Part shown: in pieces, positions 9,227 through 19,120 of the stretch
Numbering within the stretch: position 1 is the first letter of the stretch
Layout of the letters: every line of letters starts with the position of its first letter
Notes under the pieces: generated by a model
Seen by the model: only the letters and a program-made list of their open reading frames with translations
Database searches by the model: none
Told to the model about the DNA's origin: nothing
From: Lineus longissimus
Taxonomy: Eukaryota > Nemertea > Pilidiophora > Heteronemertea > Lineidae
NCBI RefSeq assembly: GCF_910592395.1
Contig: NC_088325.1
Location: 9,362,109 to 9,426,108 of the forward strand
Direction of reading: 5' to 3'
Length of the DNA: 64,000 nucleotides
Position numbers and translations under genes: made by a program

Positions 9227-9277
9227 TTACTGTACTTAAATTTTCATTTACTGTACTTAAATTTTCATTTACTGTAC
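9220..9277. repeat. 21-bp tandem repeat x3 spanning the penton-like start codon
   Basis: Units at 9220-9240, 9241-9261 and a diverging third from 9262. On the minus strand each unit contains TAAATGAAAA. The innermost ATG is the real start; each of the two outer ones opens a three-codon upstream frame (Met-Lys-Ile-stop). The repeat thus duplicates both the promoter-like motif and the start codon. Confidence 0.85.
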
Positions 9278-9285
9278 AGTAAATT

Positions 9286-9522
9286 CTACTTGATTATGTT
9301 TCTGTGTAAAATACCTTGATCGTAAAAATATTCCAATGTTACATTACTGACTGCTACAATTCCGCCAAGTTTAAGAATCTCTTCTAAGTTTGTCTGACTT
9401 GGCGGGCCAATGGCAATTCTTAAGAATCTCTTAAGTAAATATGAGTAACCAATTGTTGCCGTTGCCAATAACACACTTTGGTACAGTGTATTGATGATTT
9501 CCTTCTTTCCTGGTGATTCCAT
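9286..9522 (-). CDS. Small hydrophobic protein (78 codons), unknown function
   Basis: ATG at 9520-9522 with CTAAATAAATGG upstream. Hydrophobic segments at residues about 10-35 (a probable membrane helix rich in Leu, Ala and Tyr, ending in a basic KRF) and about 48-63. Small membrane proteins next to the capsid genes are usual in Polintons and related viruses. No specific family is recognised, and no catalytic motif is visible. Confidence 0.6.
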   Translation of the reverse strand: MESPGKKEIINTLYQSVLLATATIGYSYLLKRFLRIAIGPPSQTNLEEILKLGGIVAVSNVTLEYFYDQGILHRNIIK

Positions 9523-9698
9523 TTATTTAGAATGAAATCTATTGATTCATATTAACTGTGAAACAATCTTAATGTTGCAGCAATTGGCAGTCAAAACTAA
9601 TGACCTTAATGTTGCACGGAAAGAATCTGTGAATTTTGAATGTTAACTTGAGCATCAGAAACCACAAATATGTGCATTTTGTATGGCCCCTTTCCAGA
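9523..9698. other. 176-bp gap between small membrane gene and capsid gene
   Basis: No open frame. The motif CTTAATGTTGCA occurs twice (around 9570 and 9604), another short duplication near a gene start of this element. Confidence 0.5.
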
Positions 9699-10864
9699 TT
9701 ATTTTGTTAACGACAATTGAATACCATCTTTAGTGTTTTGAAGCTTTCTGCCCGATCCGTGTAATCTATTGTCTTCAGTAGTTCTCAGGTCCAACCAAAG
9801 ACTGTAGTTATTCGAGTCTCCATAGTACTTTTTCATAGACATGTTGCAGTCGTAAGTTTTCTTTAAGTCTTCTGTCATGAAGTGTTTCTTGATCTCCTCC
9901 CATTGATCTAGCATTCTCATTCCTTCTGGAAATACCTGATTAGCAACTCCTCCGATGGTTATATGCACTTTTGTGATGTTGGGATTTTCAAACTTTTCAG
10001 AATCTCTTGAACCATCAATGTAATCAGGAATGAATAGAAGTAATAGTCCTTTTATGGACATTCGAGGAAAATTGATGTTCTCGTTGATCAGCGTTTCATT
10101 TGCCGTTACGTTGACAGTTTTGAAGTGATCTACCCAGTCGTAATAGATGGAGAAACCTGAATTGTACTTGTTTTTTTTAGCGTATTGGCTAATCCCTTGT
10201 TAGTTACAGTGTCATATTCAAAACTGATATTTTCAAGTTTGTAATTCATGTTTGCAGTTGTGCTGGTAACGATGATCTCCTCTTTTGGCGCTAAAGTAAT
10301 CTCGATGATCACATCCTCTTGAATTGGAAACTTGTAAAATGGAGCATAGTTGAAAAATAGCTCAAAATCTAACGGTATCTTGTACTTGGTTCCAAATACT
10401 TTCTTCAGTGTTTTCTCATCGCTGGTTTCACCGGTAACGTCGGCTTCTGCCACACCTGATCTCAACTTTCTAAGATTTTCTGACTGAATATCTTGAAAAA
10501 CACTATCGTTCCTTTGCTCCACTGTTAACCACAGATCTTTAAAAGTCGAATAATGACTGTATTCATTGAGATCAAATATCTGTTCCATTCCCCACTTAAT
10601 TACCATCTTGGATAACAGGTTTCTTCCGAGATTGTAAACCACGCTGTTCTTTGAATCACCAGAAATGGTGACATCAGCTGACAGAAAAAGAGACCTGGGT
10701 ACAATGAACGTATTTTCTCTTAAAGCAGGTATTCTAATGTACAATGTTTCTTTTGGATTAGCAGAAGACGGATTGTGCGTAATGATGTGATGATTTCTCT
10801 CGGCCTCTAATCCGAGTGGAATCTTATGACTCCTTTCAGTGTTGAGAAGTACTCCAGTTGTCAT
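9699..10864 (-). pseudogene. Major capsid protein-like (double jelly-roll), frameshifted
   Basis: The N-terminal piece runs from ATG 10862-10864 (244 codons, to 10130) and the C-terminal piece runs to TAA at 9699. The C-terminal frame is open well upstream of its first Met at 10061, and the two frames overlap at eight T at 10171-10178 (A8 on the coding strand). A one-base change in that run splits the gene. Together they span about 388 codons. Features include an early HHIITHNPS region, repeated beta-strand-like segments, a conserved basic/aromatic LSKMVIKWGM stretch and, in the second half, a NYSLWLDLR strand. Position (between penton-like and coiled-coil genes) and size suit a Polinton hexon-type capsid protein, where two jelly-rolls form pseudo-hexameric trimers. 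The family call is by pattern; the frameshift is directly seen. Confidence 0.65.
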
Positions 10865-10902
10865 TCTATTTATTTGACTTGAAAATCATTCAATCATTGA
10901 TT

Positions 10903-12168
10903 TTACTTAGCAGCTTTAACAGCTTTAACAGCTTTAACACCTTCTATCAAACCATAAATTATGGAGCTAACAACAACAATCACTAGAATCACTAGATGTT
11001 CGGCCATGAACCCAACAACTGCACCAATTGTTTTCAGGAGAAATGATACGATAGAACCGATGATTCCCGGTAAAGCCGCAACTGATTTCTTGGCCAGTTC
11101 TTTTAGCCATTCAGCAAACTTCTTTAGTCCTTCTCTAACTTTATCTGGAAATGAGGATGGTTTATCCGGACTTGGTGGAGTAGGACTTGGTGGCGTAGGA
11201 CTTGGCGGTCCTGGTTTAGGTACAGCTTTAAAAGCATTACTGACACCAAGTCCTATGCTAAGACCTAAAGTGGTAATTATCATAATCACTGCAGTTACTA
11301 TTGCAGCAATTGTAAGGCCTTCAATCTTAAAAAGTAACTTGATTCTGTCCTTGAGTGAAATCTGTGAATCTGGTTTCTTCAAGACATCAGTGATCAAACG
11401 TTTCATTCTTTTTGAACTACTTTCAGCTTCTCTGTCTAATTCAAATACCTTGGCACGTTCTCTATTCAGTTCCTCTTTCACTTCCTCAATTTTTATTCTT
11501 AGCTCGTCCTTTTCTCTGTTTAGATTTTCCTTTTCGTCTAAATGATCTTCTCCAGAGTTAATTAAGTCATTTCTTAGATCTTCATTTGTTTCTTCTAGGG
11601 TAGCATTGTGTCTTTTAAGATTGTTAAGTTCTTCTTCTAGGCTTTCGATTTTCATATTACTCGTATCTCTCTCCATCGTAACTTTTGCATAATTATCCCC
11701 AGCGTGTTTTAACCCTCTAAGTTCTCTCAAAGCATTATCTGTAAAACCTAATGCACTTAATTCTTCATCAGTCTTATCTATGATTTTATCTATGGGGTTA
11801 GTTGAAGTGATAATCTCATTCATTAATATATCTGTTTGAGTGGTTACAGAATTAGGTTCCCCTCTTGGTGGCTCTGCCACTGGTGGGGCTGACTCTGGGC
11901 CAGGTTCAATCATACCTTTTAAATGATTAACGAATTTTGCGCCATATTTCATTAAAGTGCCTTCAGCATAGAATTTTCCTTTATCCATAGTTAAGCGAAT
12001 ACCATAATATGAACCATCAGGTTCAATCATTTTTTGTTTCTGGGTGTCTTTAAAACTATCAAATTCTTTTTGTGTCGGCAAGTAGTACAGACCTTTTGGA
12101 TGATCAATAATGCGTGGTGCAAGATTACTCAGTTTATTCTTGTCATATTTGCATTCTGTTCCTTCCAA
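10903..12168 (-). CDS. Coiled-coil, Pro-rich, multi-membrane-segment Polinton protein
   Basis: 421 codons from a TTG at 12166-12168; there is no upstream ATG in this frame before its stop near 12190, so this is probably the main part of a protein that begins in the 12182-12466 frame. Residues about 20-75 form a conserved globular start (PRIIDHPKGLYYLPT). Residues about 165-265 are a long Glu/Lys/Arg/Asn coiled coil. Residues 281-309 form a membrane helix. A PSPTPP repeat follows at about 318-335. Then come two or three Gly- and Ile/Val-rich membrane helices (about 355-412) and an AVKAVKA tail encoded by 9-bp repeats at 10912-10939. I recognise this arrangement as a recurrent large uncharacterised Polinton protein; a virion membrane or core role is a guess. 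Confidence 0.7.
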   Translation of the reverse strand: MEGTECKYDKNKLSNLAPRIIDHPKGLYYLPTQKEFDSFKDTQKQKMIEPDGSYYGIRLTMDKGKFYAEGTLMKYGAKFVNHLKGMIEPGPESAPPVAEPPRGEPNSVTTQTDILMNEIITSTNPIDKIIDKTDEELSALGFTDNALRELRGLKHAGDNYAKVTMERDTSNMKIESLEEELNNLKRHNATLEETNEDLRNDLINSGEDHLDEKENLNREKDELRIKIEEVKEELNRERAKVFELDREAESSSKRMKRLITDVLKKPDSQISLKDRIKLLFKIEGLTIAAIVTAVIMIITTLGLSIGLGVSNAFKAVPKPGPPSPTPPSPTPPSPDKPSSFPDKVREGLKKFAEWLKELAKKSVAALPGIIGSIVSFLLKTIGAVVGFMAEHLVILVIVVVSSIIYGLIEGVKAVKAVKAAK

Positions 12169-12181
12169 TGCGTTATCAAGT

Positions 12182-12466
12182 TTACCCTCTAGCGTAATTT
12201 AACTCCTTTTCCATCAATTCAGGGACAATACTTCTTGCTCTTTCTGGTGTTAAAAACTTACTTTCAGTACTTAAGTTACGACTATCTGTGTTTCTGTCTG
12301 TGACCTCATCAGGTACTGTGTTACTATTACCTGTTTTGTAAGTTGTGCCGTCATCAGGTACTGTGTTACTTAATGATGTTTCAGCAGTTCTACTGGTTTC
12401 TTCTAGAAGTTGGTAATTCTCTAACTCATTCATTTCGAAATCTTCTCCTACTCCTCCTTCATCCAT
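12182..12466 (-). pseudogene. N-terminal part of the coiled-coil protein, or separate 94-codon protein
   Basis: ATG at 12464-12466, directly fused to the previous gene's stop (TAA|ATGG). 94 codons, acidic start, then a Thr/Ser/Asn-rich stretch with NTVPD repeated (12300-12370), ending in a helical PERARSIVPELMEKELNYARG. It stops at 12182-12184, while the next frame is open across the same point and has no ATG of its own. The simplest reading is a one-base frameshift at about 12180-12195 that splits one gene of roughly 510 codons. Confidence 0.5.
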
Positions 12467-13868
12467 TTACTTTACAGTAATAAGAATTAAACTGCCAACA
12501 ACAGCATAGAGGATAAACTTGATTGTTTCATGAGTATCATCAGATTTACTGGTTTCATCAATCTTACTGGGCACAACAGGCCTGACCTGCCCAGTAGGCC
12601 TACCTGTTACAGCATTTTTACTTGTTACAGCAGTTTTACTTGTTACAGCAGTCTTCACATCTTTTGGTGTAGTGATATTAGCCTTAACCCTTATCTTCTT
12701 AGAAGTTTGGCCTTGCATCAATGGAGGAGGCAAGGTCTTTTCATTGTTAATGTTATTCTTACCAGGCTTCAAATGTTTAGTTGCTATCAGGATATCATTG
12801 TTGTAATTCTCGATCTTACCGATCTTGAGTACCATGTCAGACCCTATGATGTACAGACCTGGGGCAATTACATAGTCTAATCGTGTGTGAGTGTCCGACA
12901 GTGCTTTCTGATATCTAGCAATTGAGGTAGGGATATCCACATGCTGTTCAATTGAGTCACTTAGCAGTTTGATGAACTCCTTCTGGGCATCAAATTCAGT
13001 TCTTGTTGACCCAGTAATCGGGGTTCTAGTAAGGGCCTGTGATCCCAGTACACAGTAAACATGTTCTGATGGAATCATTCAATCTTTCTATCCCTGGATT
13101 CGAGAAACCTGAGGACTTAAGAGTCATGAATTGTTGGTATGATTGATCGTGTGGCTGTTTGAGAACCTCAAAAATATGTTTATGTTGATTAACATACCAC
13201 TGGATCCAACCCTGATCGTATTTGAAGTTATCCATCCCAGCGTCCCAATCAGAAATTAGCCATTCCAGCATCCCAGTCTTTACTGAACATTGTGGCGTTC
13301 TATTCTCGTGAATTTGCATTAAAAAGAAATTGATTTTAGAGTTATCGATGTAGTAACCAGGGTCAGTTATGCTTGGGTTGTAATCCGGTTCACCCCAGGA
13401 AGCCCATCCATCATTACTTTCAAACAATGAAAAATCATACTCGTCTTTTAAGCCAAATTCGCTTAGTAACTCGCCTAGTTTCCTACGGTTAATGTTATTA
13501 TTTGTTTCATTGAAATTGCTTTCTCCCAAAATGGGGATATCAAGATTTTTCATAATTTTTCTGATTTGATAGTAGGTGTGGAACCTGTAAAGTGATCTGA
13601 TCATTTGATTGCTGCTATTCAGGTGCTCTAGTGAAATGCCACATCCAGTTGTCGCGAACCATACGGCCATGTTAAACTGGGTCTGGTAGAACGCCAGTGA
13701 GTTTTTTTCAAGTCTAAGACAATCACCTCTGTTTTTCAATTTTAAAAACTCTGGCGCGATATCACTTTCTTGTACTTTGAAAAATCTGTTAGTGGTAACA
13801 TAGGCATCAAATTGACAAAAGTCAAATGTAATTTTATCCTTATGCTTCGTTGCCAATGGGTAATACAT
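12467..13868 (-). pseudogene. Unknown Polinton protein in two overlapping frames
   Basis: Piece 1: ATG 13866-13868 (AATTAAATGT), 280 codons to 13026, rich in aromatic residues (FDFCQFDAY, AVWFATTGCG, then a RFHTYYQIRKI helix, and several Trp near 174-230). Piece 2: open from an ATG at 13076-13078 to TAA 12467-12469, 203 codons, with a LDYVIAPGLYIIGSDMVLKIGKI core, a Thr/Lys repeat (AVTSK x3, encoded by 15-18 bp repeats at 12606-12655) and a C-terminal membrane helix at residues 184-202. They overlap by 53 bp in different frames. The second ATG directly follows an in-frame TGA. A single gene of about 465 codons with one frameshift in 13026-13078 fits best. I associate both halves with a large uncharacterised Polinton protein; a C-terminal anchor suggests a membrane-associated virion or host-contact protein. 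Confidence 0.6.
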
Positions 13869-14494
13869 TTAATTTACTTGAATTTTTCCTGAATCTCACT
13901 TGAATTTTGGTTAGACCAAAAGTTAGCAGATGGCAGCACTGTTAACTTCGCGGTTAGGCCATAAAACAACAGGATTCCCTATTACTTACTTAAGTTGGTT
14001 AAACAAAAAATGAACCATAAAAAAACTTATTCCACAGGGATAAAAACTTATCACGCCGTGATAAATTTACACCCGCTCTATTGGCCACAACTAAAACCCG
14101 TCTTCATATGTTGCCTTCACCGGGAAACGAACCCTCGCCAATACATAACCTCATGTGTGGAAGCTCCATGCTTTACACACTCGGCTATTGAACTTTCTAT
14201 TAGATTAATGACATTTACGCCTATTTAAGGTAGCACTTACATATTTGGTAATTTTGGTAAGTTTGGCAGGTTTTTGGGGGAAAAAAAATTAAAAAACCCA
14301 AAGACCCCCCAGTGTTTACAGAAATTATCCATGTTGGGTTTTTGGTAGTGTTAGTGGGTTAAAACAATGAATTCTTGACAAATGTACATGAATAATGATG
14401 AAGAATGAAGTTTTTTGCCCATGATTCTAGATTTTGACGTAGATAGTCGTACATCCACTTCCCTATTACTGGAGTCTGCCTCCAGCTTTCCGAC
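13869..14494. other. Noncoding right flank of the Polinton, possible terminal repeat
   Basis: No supported gene. It contains short runs of A and T, a doubled TTACTTGAATTTT/TCACTTGAATTTT just before the last gene, a tRNA-like remnant at about 14108-14188, and a purine/pyrimidine-asymmetric stretch (14268-14310) that can fold on itself. The left terminal repeat needed to define the boundary lies outside the window. Confidence 0.5.
14108..14188 (-). other. Degenerate tRNA-like (pol III A/B box) remnant
   Basis: On the minus strand, TAGCCGAGTG resembles a class II tRNA A box (14179 downward) and GGGTTCGTTTCCC resembles a B box/T arm at 14119-14131, with box spacing suited to a long variable arm. 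The T stem is imperfect and no proper acceptor stem or anticodon arm forms, so it is not a functional tRNA gene. It could be a tRNA-derived SINE head. Confidence 0.35.
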
Positions 14495-17399
14495 ACCCTC
14501 ATCGGCGAACGCCTAGATCACCTCAAAGAACCAGAACTGGAACTGCTATGGGTCAAGGTGACCCACCAAACGGGCCACCTGATCATCGGTGTGGGCTACA
14601 GAAATCCGGCACTCCCCGTCGCCTTCTGGGACAAACTTTATGCTAACGTTTCAAACGTCGTCGGCTTGTTTGGTCAGCAAAAGGTTATGCTCGTTGGAGA
14701 CTTCAACCGGGTTGTCTTTCAGTAGACTCCCTCAACATGTTCCAACTCGTCAATGCTCCGACCCACTTCACTTCTCACAACCAATCCCTCATTGATCCAA
14801 TAATTGTAGGTCAGCCCGACTTCTTCTCCGATGTAAACGTCCTCCCTCAGGGCATCAGCGACCACTGTCCCGTGGTAGTCGACATACTCCAAACCAACCC
14901 CAAAGCAGCATTCAAGCGCCCGATCTGGCAGTTCAGCAAGGCAAACTGGAATGACCTCAAACAAGAAATGTCAAGTGTGGATTGGGACAACCTTCTACAC
15001 ACGGCCAACCTCAATGTAGCGATAGAAGTCTTCACCACCACCCTACTTGAGACAAGATTCATCCCCTTCCAGCGGATCAAATTCTCTTCAAACGACAAGA
15101 ACTGGATAACCGCCGAGATCAAAATAGAAATCAACAAAAGAAACAAGCTCTTTGGAAAAGCAAAGAAATCTGGTTCTAACATCGATTATGATATTTTCAA
15201 AAAACAACAAAACCACGTTATCTCACTGATCAAGAAGGCAAAGGATTCCCACCTTTCGTCGATAACGGACAAATAGAAAAATGGAAGAAAGGATAAAGAC
15301 TGGTGGAAACTTGCCAAAAGCATCTGCGGTTCAAGCAAAAACAACACAACTCCTTCACTAAATGTCAATGGTTTATCCGTAGACGACCCTACAACCAAGG
15401 CCAACATCCTCAACGCTCACTTTGCCAAAATCTGCAACGTAGATGAGACAAACATACCCGCCCAAGGAGAACTCCCAAACCTCACCAACAACGAGCTCAA
15501 CGACATCATAATCACAGAGCAGGATATCGCCGATCAAATCGCCATCATGGACACTAACAGGGCCATCGGCCCAGACGGCATCAGCCCTCGCATAGTTCAT
15601 TCATTGAAGCTCCAATTGACCAAACCGCTCCACATCCTTTTCAACAGATCCCTGAATGAAAACATATTCCCAGAAACATGGAAAAAAGCAAACATTACCC
15701 CCATATTCAAGAAAGGTGACAGGCACGATAAATCCAACTACAGACCCATTTCCCTCCTCAGTGTCATAGGAAAACTTTTCGAAAAAATTGTCCACAGAAA
15801 TGTCTACAACCATCTCCGTTTGCTCATCTCGAATAACCAATCTGGATTCCTGGCTAACCACTCTGCAGTTACCCAACTCCTTGAAATAAACCATCAAATA
15901 CTAATGGACCTCGACGAACAGAAGGAAGTTTTCTCACTATTCTGTGACATTTCCAAAGCTTTTGACAAGACTTCTCATAAAGGCATCGCATCGAAACTTT
16001 ACCAGTTTGGCATCAGAGGAAACCTGCTATCATGGTTCAAGAGCTACCTCCAAGACAGGCAACAACGGGTTGTAATCAACGGAAAATCCTCAGAGTGGCT
16101 TCGAGTCAACGCTGGCGTCCCCCAAGGATCTATCCTAGGCCCACTGATGTTCCTGGTCTACATAAACGACGTCACGGAGGACACCAACGGCAGAACGAGA
16201 CTGTTTGCCGACGACACTTCAAACGCATTCGCATCACGAAACTTCATAGCATGAACGCCCGAAATCCAGCAGGATATAAACAAACTTTACGCATGGGCAA
16301 TGAAATGGGCCATCACCTACAACGCAACAAAAACGCTGTATCTGATTACGAGCAGGCAGAGACAACCCTCTGTTATCCACTGTCATCTCAACAACGTCGC
16401 AATTGATCAAGCCAAGTCACACAAGCACCTCGGATTAACTTTCAACGACAAAGGAACCTGGGAAGACCATATCCAGTCAATCGTTACGACCGCAAACCGC
16501 AGACTTGGCGTACTACAAAACATCAAATACAAAACGGATAAACAAACTTTACTAACGCTCTAAAAGACATTTGTCAGAAGCAAGCTCGAATACGCAGACG
16601 TAGTATGGGACGGACTCCCCCCGAACTTAGCAGCAAAACTGGAAAAAACTCAAATCAATGCAATGCGATGTATAACAGGATTAACAATCAGCTCTCACCA
16701 CCGCGACCTTTACAAAGAATCTGGCCTTTTACCACTCGAAAAGCGCAGGAAATTCCATCGCCTCGTGATGTTCTACAAATTTTAAACGGACTTGCACCAA
16801 CCTACCTCAAAGACCTCATCCCAGAACTAACCGTCGATAGTCACTACCATAACACACGTTTAGCTACAAACAACAATATAACACCTTTCTTTTGCCGCAC
16901 TAATAGCCTCTACTCAAGCTTCTTCCCTTCTACAATCCGCGACTGGAATGCTCTCGACCTTTCTATACGGGCGAAACCAACTCTAAACTCTTACAAATAT
17001 TCCCTAACCAAACTGCCAGAATTCTCTATCAAACCAATCCCCTCCTGGCTGGACATCGGCCCTTGCCCACTTAACATCATTCTCACACGTATGCGAAACA
17101 ACTGCAGCGGACTAACATCTGACCTATACCTAAACCACGTTTCGGAAAACCCCACTTGCCTCATGTGCCCTATGCATGTTCCAGAAACCTCTTCACACTT
17201 TCTTCTCGACTGTCCTAAGTACGAAAACCAACGCAACTCCCTAATCGCCAATACCCTTCAAATAACACACTTCCATAATGCAACTCTAAACTCAAACATC
17301 CTTCTCAACGGCCATCCATCTTTCTCCAACCTCGAAAATGCTCTCCTTATCAAATCAAACCTAAAATTCATTTCATCCACAAATCGTTTTCCAATCTAA
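14495..17399 (+). pseudogene. Endonuclease/reverse transcriptase polyprotein of the non-LTR element
   Basis: The endonuclease part (14495-14724) has the VGDFN motif and stops at TAG 14722-14724. The frame resumes at 14737 with the end of the domain (a PTH and LIDPI block and a GISDHCPVVVDI block, which carries the catalytic SDH). A TAG at 15274-15276 interrupts the linker. The reverse transcriptase (15289-16254) shows GPDGISP, ITPIFKKGD, NYRPISLLS, a FCDISKAFD motif, GVPQGSILGPLMF and the catalytic FADDTS. TGA 16252-16254, TAA 16561-16563 and a frameshift near 16600-16750 follow. The C-terminal part (16605-17399) ends with a CLMCPMHVPETSSHFLLDCP zinc motif typical of this group. At least four lesions make it inactive. 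The enzyme would copy element RNA at a nicked target. Confidence 0.88.
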
Positions 17400-17751
17400 C
17401 TCAAAGAAAAATATCTGACCCCCCCCCCCTCTTTTCCGTTTCCGCCAACCCCAAACTCGTATGATCATTCCTAACTCTTGCACCCCCGCCCCCCTGCACT
17501 TTCCAATCTATCTATCCTTTTCTTTCTCATTTTTGCGAAATTTACTACATTTCAACTTCACATGTTTCTCAATTATATATTCTGTATATCTCTTCAAATT
17601 ATCTTTAAAAAACTTATGTCACTATTCGTATCTTTATAAACTTATGTAACTATTTGCATATATTTATATTTTGCAGTAGTTTAAGCCTTCGGCTTTTAAC
17701 TGTAAAATACATGTACAATATAAACCGAATAAAATCTTTGTAAAAAAAAAT
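14495..17751 (+). mobile_element. Non-LTR retrotransposon (Jockey/CR1/Rex-like group), 5'-truncated
   Basis: Starts inside the APE endonuclease domain and ends in an A-rich tail at about 17741-17750, after AATAAA (17728) and a short AAGCC-TTC-GGCTT hairpin (17681-17694). One long coding block with several disruptions lies between. The 3' UTR (17400-17740) has a C-run at 17420-17428 and a T-rich stretch but no frame. No clear target-site duplication was found by eye. Confidence 0.85.
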
Positions 17752-19120
17752 TACATACTCTCCAAAACCATGTGGTCATGGTCCCCCAAGTATGGTATTC
17801 CATCGAAATTTCTTCAAATTGGTTATATGTTAGTCTTACATGTCTATGGACAGTTTCACTGCTGAATGCAGCTCTTCCAGCGTGATTTTCTGCGCTGTCA
17901 CCAGCTGCAACAGCATAACAAATGGAATAAAGAACACAGCTGCAGTCATTCTGAACAGAATTCCCTAACCCAAGATTCGACCTCTACTTGGGGTTAACTC
18001 CTAATAAGGGATTAACTCACTCGAATGCATTTTCCTACGCTTTGGGGAGACAAAATGTCCGCTTGGTCAAGTTAACTCACCTCCAGTGTAACCTTTTCAT
18101 GTCAAACACTTGTTAACTCCGAGTAAACTCCAGGTTAACCCCAGGGTAATCTAACTCAGGTACAAAGGTTAAATCAGGGATTAAACTGGATTTAGATTTG
18201 AAATTTGGGTATTCCCCGGACTCAACTCAAGTCAACTCTAACTCAACCCAACATTTGACATCACCCAATATCACATTTCGACATTTTTTAAATTTCAAAC
18301 CACACACTCGAGTATTTTTGTGCACTAATAGGAAACTATAAGAGGAGTCAAAATTCTGTTATAGTCATAGTTAGCTCTAAACTCGATGATGATGATGACG
18401 ATGATGATAAATGTGTATGTACCATTTGATGCTCACATAAAAGAGCTGTGAAATTTCTAAAAACAATCGGGATATTATGGCTCCATCCCTCAATCTAACC
18501 CTGTATATACTGGTAGCTGACATACATAGCGATGGCTTCACAGAATAGCCTACTTTTGGAATGAGTATTATTTACTAATTATCAAAATGCTCTATCACAG
18601 ATGAAACCGGTTGCCTTTACAATACCTAGGAAACTTGGGGAAAGTGCTTCTAAAGTGTATTGTAGGAGTCAATACTTTTGATTTTGAGGTTTAAAACGAC
18701 AAAGGATATCATCTTTCACAAAAACAACTGGATCCAAATTCAGGAAATCCAGATCAATCTGGATTAATCTTGTCTATGAATGAGACATAAAATGAAATAA
18801 CAACTTCTTTAAAAGCATCCTTAGATTTTAGTCAGTGATACAAAGACAATTGCAAGGGTTTTTCGGTGAACCCTAATTACGGGATTTTTGTCAAACGTCA
18901 AAAATTCCAATTGCATGAACACGTACGAGATATAAATTTCAGCAATGCTGTTGTGTAGACATATATACAAATACTATAAATTCCAGGTTTCAGCAAATTC
19001 GTATGCATAATAACTGCACTACAGCATTGTGTATGATATCATTTCTATTTCCCGGACCACCAGTAATAACATGAATAATGAACGGCATACACTTTCAGGT
19101 TGCTGTTGCTTCAAAATGGT
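17752..19120. other. Noncoding stretch
   Basis: No gene or complete element is recognised. GTTAACTC/AGTAAACTCC-like motifs cluster at 17990-18190, and a GAT microsatellite lies at about 18384-18410. Confidence 0.5.

Larger units (their letters stand above)
1..14230. mobile_element. Polinton/Maverick (adintovirus-like) element, left end outside window
   Basis: Protein-primed PolB, chromodomain integrase, A32-like ATPase, penton-like and major-capsid-like genes on one compact block define the class. Genes are separated by 0-180 bp and most begin on TAAATG. The right terminus is not resolved: the last gene starts at 13868, and 13869-14230 is noncoding and probably includes part of the terminal inverted repeat. 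No adenain-type protease frame is seen in this part. The mixture of intact genes (INT, ATPase, HNH) and single-lesion genes indicates an element that entered fairly recently, or an assembly with homopolymer errors. Confidence 0.88.

Noticed and set aside
10165-10185. Programmed frameshifting as the main explanation for the capsid split
   Set aside because: An A-rich slippery run is present, but other genes of the element carry plain lesions and double jelly-roll capsid genes are not known to use frameshifting. A mutation or homopolymer error is simpler, so it is kept only as an alternative.
10961-11545. 194-codon plus-strand frame rich in Ser/Pro/Leu
   Set aside because: Antisense shadow of the coiled-coil protein gene; composition mirrors its Pro-rich and coiled-coil codons.
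18384-18410. GAT repeat as a CRISPR-like or regulatory array
   Set aside because: Simple trinucleotide microsatellite; no spacers and a eukaryotic context.
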